Assembly (NCBI GenBank): GCA_002343455.1
Contig: DDSR01000018.1
Location: 1 to 28,546 of the forward strand
DNA from: Deltaproteobacteria bacterium UBA2385
GTDB taxonomy: Bacteria > Myxococcota_A > UBA796 > UBA2385
DNA length: 28,546 nucleotides
Direction of reading: 5' to 3'
Position numbers and translations under genes: made by a program. The notes under the pieces are model-generated. The model had not been told where the DNA came from. It saw only the letters and a program-made list of their open reading frames with translations, and did not search any database. Positions within the stretch are counted from its first letter, which is position 1. Every line of letters starts with the position of its first letter. Positions 24,857-28,546 of the stretch are shown here, one piece after another.

Positions 24857-25279
24857 ATGGAAACCACCAAGGCCAAGGTCATGCTGCTGGCAGAGACCGA
24901 GCGCTCCTCCAACGACGACGGATCGGCACGCGAGTACCTCAGCTCCGCCGACCTGAACGCGGCGCTGGGACTGGCGAACTCGCTCTACGCCGAGGTGATC
25001 GTCACCGCGATGAGCCAGGACGCGCGCGCCGTCTTTTCGCTCTGGACCAGCACCTACGACGACAAGCCGCCCCGCTTCGTCGGCAAGCGGGTGCCGCTGA
25101 CCGTCGACGGCACCAACTTCAGCAACGAGATCACCATCACGGGCCCGGGCATCGTCGCCTTCTGGACCGGGGGGCCGATTCGCGCCAACGCCGAGCTCGT
25201 GGTCCGCATCTTCGATTCGGACGTGACCCCGCAGCGCGTCACCGTGGAAGCGGGCGCCTGGGCTACCCTGCACCTGTAG
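24857..25279 (+). CDS. Hypothetical protein, 140 aa
   Basis: A 140-residue protein I do not recognise. The first half is polar with a helical segment (YLSSADLNAALGLANSLYAE). The second half alternates short strands (TVDGTNFSNEITITGPGIVA, AELVVRIFDSDVTPQRVTVE) and looks like a compact beta domain. There is no signal peptide or membrane segment. The start ATG 24857 lacks a good Shine-Dalgarno; ATG 24881 is an alternative that also lacks one. It lies 8 bp upstream of the putative glycoside hydrolase and is probably co-transcribed, which suggests a shared role, perhaps as an accessory or binding module. Confidence 0.55.
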   Translation: METTKAKVMLLAETERSSNDDGSAREYLSSADLNAALGLANSLYAEVIVTAMSQDARAVFSLWTSTYDDKPPRFVGKRVPLTVDGTNFSNEITITGPGIVAFWTGGPIRANAELVVRIFDSDVTPQRVTVEAGAWATLHL

Positions 25280-25287
25280 GGGACCGC

Positions 25288-27603
25288 GTGCCTGAGCTCC
25301 TGCCGCCCTCGCATCCCGACTTCGCCCGGCAGTTCCTGCCTCGCGTCCGCACCCTCAGCGTCGCCACCCTGGCCCGGCGCTCACGGGCGCTGACGCTGGA
25401 GGTGCTGGTGGCGCGAGCGCGAGGCGGGGCGGGCGCATCGTCCATGCCCGAGGCCGGCCGCAAGCCCAAGGGGGTCTTCACCCTGGCCGAGCTCCTGGCC
25501 CGGGCGCGGGAGAACGAGCGCTCCTTCACCGAGCCGGAGCCCACGCCCGAACCCGAGGCCTCGACCTTCCCCGAGGCGGTCGGTCCGTTCGCCATGGCCG
25601 TCAACACCGTCGCCTTCCTCGACGACCGCAAGTACGGCACCGACATCGACGTCCTGCGCGACATGGAAGACCTGGGCGCGCTCATCCTGCGGCAGCCGGG
25701 GCGCCTGCAGTTCTACATCGACCACCTGCTGTACGACGCCGACGAGCCGCCCCCCGGCGGGCGCCTGCGCCCCACGATGGAGGCTCTGACCTTCGCCCAC
25801 ATCACGGACGCGGACTGGCTGCGGGCGCGGATGAACGGCTCCTTCGCCCTGGCCGGTCTGCTCACCGTCGCCCACACCATGCGAGCCCTGGGCATCCCTC
25901 GGCGCTTCCTGATCACCTTCCTCGACTTCGGCGAGGGCGCTCCGACCGATTGGAACGAGTACAACGCCCTCTTCGACGCCGCGGGGGTGACAGCCGGATC
26001 CGCGCCCAGCGATGTGCGCGGACGGCAAGACGATCCCATCGGCATGACCTGGGACAAGGACAACATCGGTCAGCGGATCTACGATCCGGTCTCCGGCGGG
26101 GCGGTCGACTTCGACACGGCCATCGGCAACCGCAAGTGGGATCTCTTCACCCTCGACCCCGGCAACGCCTACAAGCGCGCATTCTACGGACGGCTGGCCA
26201 GCGCGCTGGGCGAGTGGCTGCAGGAGCACTGGCACATCGTCGGCGACTTCATCGAGGGCATCGAGATCGGCAACGAGCTGGAGGTCTACCATGTACGGAC
26301 TGACTCCGGTGATCCCCTGCCCAACGGCGAGGACTGGGGCGAGCTGGTCTTCGCCTGCGCCTGGTCCCTGCGGCTGGCCTGCCCGGACCTGAAGATCTGG
26401 CTGCCGGCGCTTGCTTCGTACCGGCCGGATTTGGCTGCTGAGAGGGCGCAAACCTGGCCGGGCAAATTGGACTATGTCACGGACATGCTGACCACCATTC
26501 AGGGACGCTGCACCGAGCACGGGCTGGCCCTCTGCGAGCTGGTCGACGGGCTGGACATGCACTACTACCATATGGGCAACGACGGCACGGCCTCGGACAC
26601 ACCCCAGGTGCTGCACTACCTGCCGCTGACCCTGCGCGAGCTGCGCCGACGGGTGCTCGATCCCGCCGCGGACGGCTACGACTGGAGCTGGGCCGACGAC
26701 GACGGGGTGGAGCGTCCGCCGCGCATCACCTGCATCGAGACGTCGACAAATGTGATCGACTGCAGCAGCCTGACGGCCACGACCTGCCCGACGACGGGGG
26801 CGCCGACCTTCGAGAGCGCCCGGCCGCCGGTCTTCGAGTGGGACGGGGCGGCCTTCGTCGAGGTCGGGTCGGCCGACCCCACGGCCTACCAGGGGGGCAG
26901 CGTCTGGATGCGGATGGCCCTGGCCCTGGCCGCCGGGGCGAAGATCGTCGGCTGGCACTGCCACATCGCCAACCAGTACAGCGCCTTCGCCGGGACAGGG
27001 CTGCGCGAGGACTTCCAGGAGCTCGACGCCCCCCCTATAGAGGCCACCATGCGGCCCGCGTGGTTTGCCTTCCGGCGCTTCGCGCGGATGTTGCCGGATG
27101 CGAGCCAGGTGAGGGTGGTCTGGCCGGTGTTCTTGGGAGACGATACCACTTTCGACAACCTGACAGAGCGATCCGTCCGACCCGGCTGGTCCCCCGAGGA
27201 CTGCGCCTGGGTGCTGGCCTTCGAGGGGATCAGCGCCTGGTCGGTCGCCTCGGGCTGGGTCTACCTGGTGTTCGTCGACCCCGTCTGGCCCGGCGCGGCT
27301 GGGTCCCGGCCGGTGGGCATGCGCTTCGTGCTCAAGACAGTGGACAGCCACAGCTCCCGCCCGCAGCTCCTGAAGGTGCCAACGTCACCATCGGCCGCGC
27401 CAGAAACGGTCCCGGGAACGTCCGTAGACCACTACCCGGTCGAGAGCTGGCTGCCCTCCCCACCTACTTCAGTGACCATGAGCCGCAACCCCGATGCGAC
27501 CTATCGGACTGCGGAGCTGCAACAGCCCCTGACCCCCTGGCCGGCGTTGTACCTCAGTTCGGTCGAGCTCGAGCTGGTCGCGGTCGTGGTGGAGACCGGA
27601 TGA
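25288..27603 (+). CDS. Putative clan GH-A-like glycoside hydrolase (TIM barrel)
   Basis: A 771-residue protein. Residues about 95-620 look like a (beta/alpha)8 barrel. FIEGIEIGNELEVYH carries an Asn-Glu pair (N329, E330), typical of the acid/base at the end of strand 4 in clan GH-A enzymes. ITCIETSTNVID carries a second Glu (E484) in the position of the strand-7 nucleophile. KIVGWHCHIANQYSAF would be strand 8. The C-terminal 150 residues are beta-rich and may be a non-catalytic domain. There is no signal peptide; the first about 75 residues are Arg/Ala-rich and then Pro/Glu-rich. GTG start with AGGGGA just upstream. It overlaps the next gene by ATGA. Substrate and exact GH family cannot be named from the sequence; a non-catalytic barrel remains possible. 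Confidence 0.5.
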   Translation: MPELLPPSHPDFARQFLPRVRTLSVATLARRSRALTLEVLVARARGGAGASSMPEAGRKPKGVFTLAELLARARENERSFTEPEPTPEPEASTFPEAVGPFAMAVNTVAFLDDRKYGTDIDVLRDMEDLGALILRQPGRLQFYIDHLLYDADEPPPGGRLRPTMEALTFAHITDADWLRARMNGSFALAGLLTVAHTMRALGIPRRFLITFLDFGEGAPTDWNEYNALFDAAGVTAGSAPSDVRGRQDDPIGMTWDKDNIGQRIYDPVSGGAVDFDTAIGNRKWDLFTLDPGNAYKRAFYGRLASALGEWLQEHWHIVGDFIEGIEIGNELEVYHVRTDSGDPLPNGEDWGELVFACAWSLRLACPDLKIWLPALASYRPDLAAERAQTWPGKLDYVTDMLTTIQGRCTEHGLALCELVDGLDMHYYHMGNDGTASDTPQVLHYLPLTLRELRRRVLDPAADGYDWSWADDDGVERPPRITCIETSTNVIDCSSLTATTCPTTGAPTFESARPPVFEWDGAAFVEVGSADPTAYQGGSVWMRMALALAAGAKIVGWHCHIANQYSAFAGTGLREDFQELDAPPIEATMRPAWFAFRRFARMLPDASQVRVVWPVFLGDDTTFDNLTERSVRPGWSPEDCAWVLAFEGISAWSVASGWVYLVFVDPVWPGAAGSRPVGMRFVLKTVDSHSSRPQLLKVPTSPSAAPETVPGTSVDHYPVESWLPSPPTSVTMSRNPDATYRTAELQQPLTPWPALYLSSVELELVAVVVETG

Positions 27604-28448
27604 CCTCGGTCGCCGCCCTGATCCTCGCCGTCGGCTGCAAGGCACCCACGCCGAAACAGCGGGCGACTTGGGCGGGTGAGGCGGTGGCGGCCTATGCGGC
27701 GACGTTGCCGGTGCTGGACGACCTGCCCAGCTACGACTGTCCTGGCCCGGGGGACGAGGATCGGATCGACCGGCTGATGAAGGTGGAGAGCACGGCCACC
27801 TGGCAGCCAAACCGTTACACTTCTAGCGGGGGGTATTATTTCTACAATTTCTTCGAGGCATTGACGTCCATTCCCGCTTATGGCGTCACCATATGGGAAG
27901 AGCCCACCTGTGGGCGCGACGTGGCCTTGGACCTGACCTTCGAGACCTACGGCTTCGAGAGCGTTTGGGACCTGCTTGGCGAGCGCGAGTACGACGTCGG
28001 CACATCCTACCCGCGGACACCAGGGCTGTCGTACAACCGCATTCGGGGCAGCCACTACACCGAGGATGGCGAGCGCGACGGAGTTTCCCTTCGATACCCC
28101 TGCGACTGGAACGATCACAGCGGGTGGACCTGGTACGACGCCGACCACTGCTTCTACCCCCTGAAGTTCTGCATCTCCCGCTACCGGCCGCTGCGTTTCG
28201 CCGGGACCTACTGGTTCGACGGGCGCGGCGCCAGCGCCTATGGGGACAAGCTGGAGTCGTCGATGTGGTTTGTGTGGGATGCGGCATATGGGCAAACCGG
28301 GTACGATGACACGGAGTACCATTACTCCGTGGTCAGTACAAACTACGGGCACCGTGACGCCGTGAAACACATATCCTGGTACGCCGACACCTTGGACGTC
28401 GACGCCTTCTGGGCCCCCCCCGACCTCAGCACGGACACCGGCGAATGA
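27600..28448 (+). CDS. Putative lipoprotein, 282 aa, unknown function
   Basis: The protein begins MTSVAALILAVGCKAPTPKQ: a short hydrophobic stretch ending in a Cys in a near-lipobox context (AVG-C), although the N-region lacks the usual positive charge. The rest is strikingly aromatic, with many Tyr and Trp (for example GGYYFYNFFEAL, WTWYDADHCFYPLKF) and several Cys that could form disulfides, fitting an exported beta-rich protein. I do not recognise a family. It overlaps the putative glycoside hydrolase stop and the start of the next lipoprotein gene by ATGA each, so the three are one operon. Confidence 0.6.
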   Translation: MTSVAALILAVGCKAPTPKQRATWAGEAVAAYAATLPVLDDLPSYDCPGPGDEDRIDRLMKVESTATWQPNRYTSSGGYYFYNFFEALTSIPAYGVTIWEEPTCGRDVALDLTFETYGFESVWDLLGEREYDVGTSYPRTPGLSYNRIRGSHYTEDGERDGVSLRYPCDWNDHSGWTWYDADHCFYPLKFCISRYRPLRFAGTYWFDGRGASAYGDKLESSMWFVWDAAYGQTGYDDTEYHYSVVSTNYGHRDAVKHISWYADTLDVDAFWAPPDLSTDTGE

Positions 28449-28546
28449 TCCCCTTCCCGCTGCCGCTGCTGCTCCTCCTCGCCTGCTCCGACAAGCCCGG
28501 TCCGTCGACCGACCCGACCCCCACCCAGCCCGGCACCACGCCGACC
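28445..28546 (+). CDS. Putative lipoprotein, N-terminal part (cut by window edge)
   Basis: Thirty-four codons are visible: a hydrophobic leader MIPFPLPLLLLLACSDKPGP with a clear lipobox (LLLAC), then a Thr/Pro/Asp-rich linker. This is typical of surface lipoproteins in high-GC Gram-negative bacteria. The ATG overlaps the preceding stop by four bases. The mature domain lies outside the window. Confidence 0.7.
   Translation, partial: MIPFPLPLLLLLACSDKPGPSTDPTPTQPGTTPT

Noticed and set aside
26838..27599. Upstream extension of the 27600 lipoprotein gene
   Set aside because: It is a Gly/Arg-rich shadow of the putative glycoside hydrolase. The ATGA overlap and hydrophobic leader support a start at 27600.
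1..28546. CRISPR array, tRNA or rRNA genes
   Set aside because: Despite the Cmr3 gene, I found no regularly spaced repeats and no tRNA- or rRNA-like sequence. A full scan by a dedicated tool was not possible.

Overview
The window is high-GC, densely packed bacterial DNA with frequent ATGA, TGATG and GTGA start/stop overlaps and several GTG starts. It also carries very large signalling-type ATPases, SRPBCC and DUF805 membrane proteins, and lipoproteins with Thr/Pro-rich linkers. This mix fits a Myxococcota-like (deltaproteobacterial) or similarly complex high-GC genome, but no marker gene in the window settles the taxon. There are no rRNA or tRNA genes and no CRISPR array.

Left part (1-2466): the 5' part of a type III-B CRISPR gene (cmr3, minus strand, running off the left edge) is divergent from an AlkZ/YcaQ-like winged-helix DNA glycosylase. 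A remnant of an XRE-type regulator and unassigned DNA follow.

Core (2467-14839, minus strand): four tightly coupled genes are transcribed in the order 2249-aa beta-propeller/AAA (STAND-like) ATPase, 377-aa AAA-like protein with a destroyed P-loop, RdrA-like ATPase, RdrB-like adenosine deaminase. The last two form a RADAR-type anti-phage core. The first two are not part of the textbook RADAR system and are the most unusual element of the window.

Divergent module (14919-19979, plus strand): only 79 bp from the start of the giant ATPase begins a second cassette. It encodes a membrane histidine kinase whose extracytoplasmic part resembles a peptide-type solute-binding protein, an overlapping single-domain response regulator, and an overlapping TIR-like/TIR/SLOG fusion. 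The shared intergenic region and tight packing suggest one composite, possibly phosphorelay-controlled, defence locus in which a nucleotide-deaminase arm and an NAD+/cyclic-nucleotide-type arm are regulated together. That functional link is inference.

Right part (19983-28546): an unknown helical protein has been cut off from its upstream DNA by an intact-ended IS4-family element (1356 bp, 13-bp inverted repeats, 11-bp target duplication) whose transposase is frameshifted near its 3' end. Next comes a minus-strand pair, argD-like aminotransferase and DUF805/SRPBCC membrane protein. Last is a plus-strand operon of an unknown small protein, a clan GH-A-like putative glycoside hydrolase and two putative lipoproteins, the second cut by the right edge.
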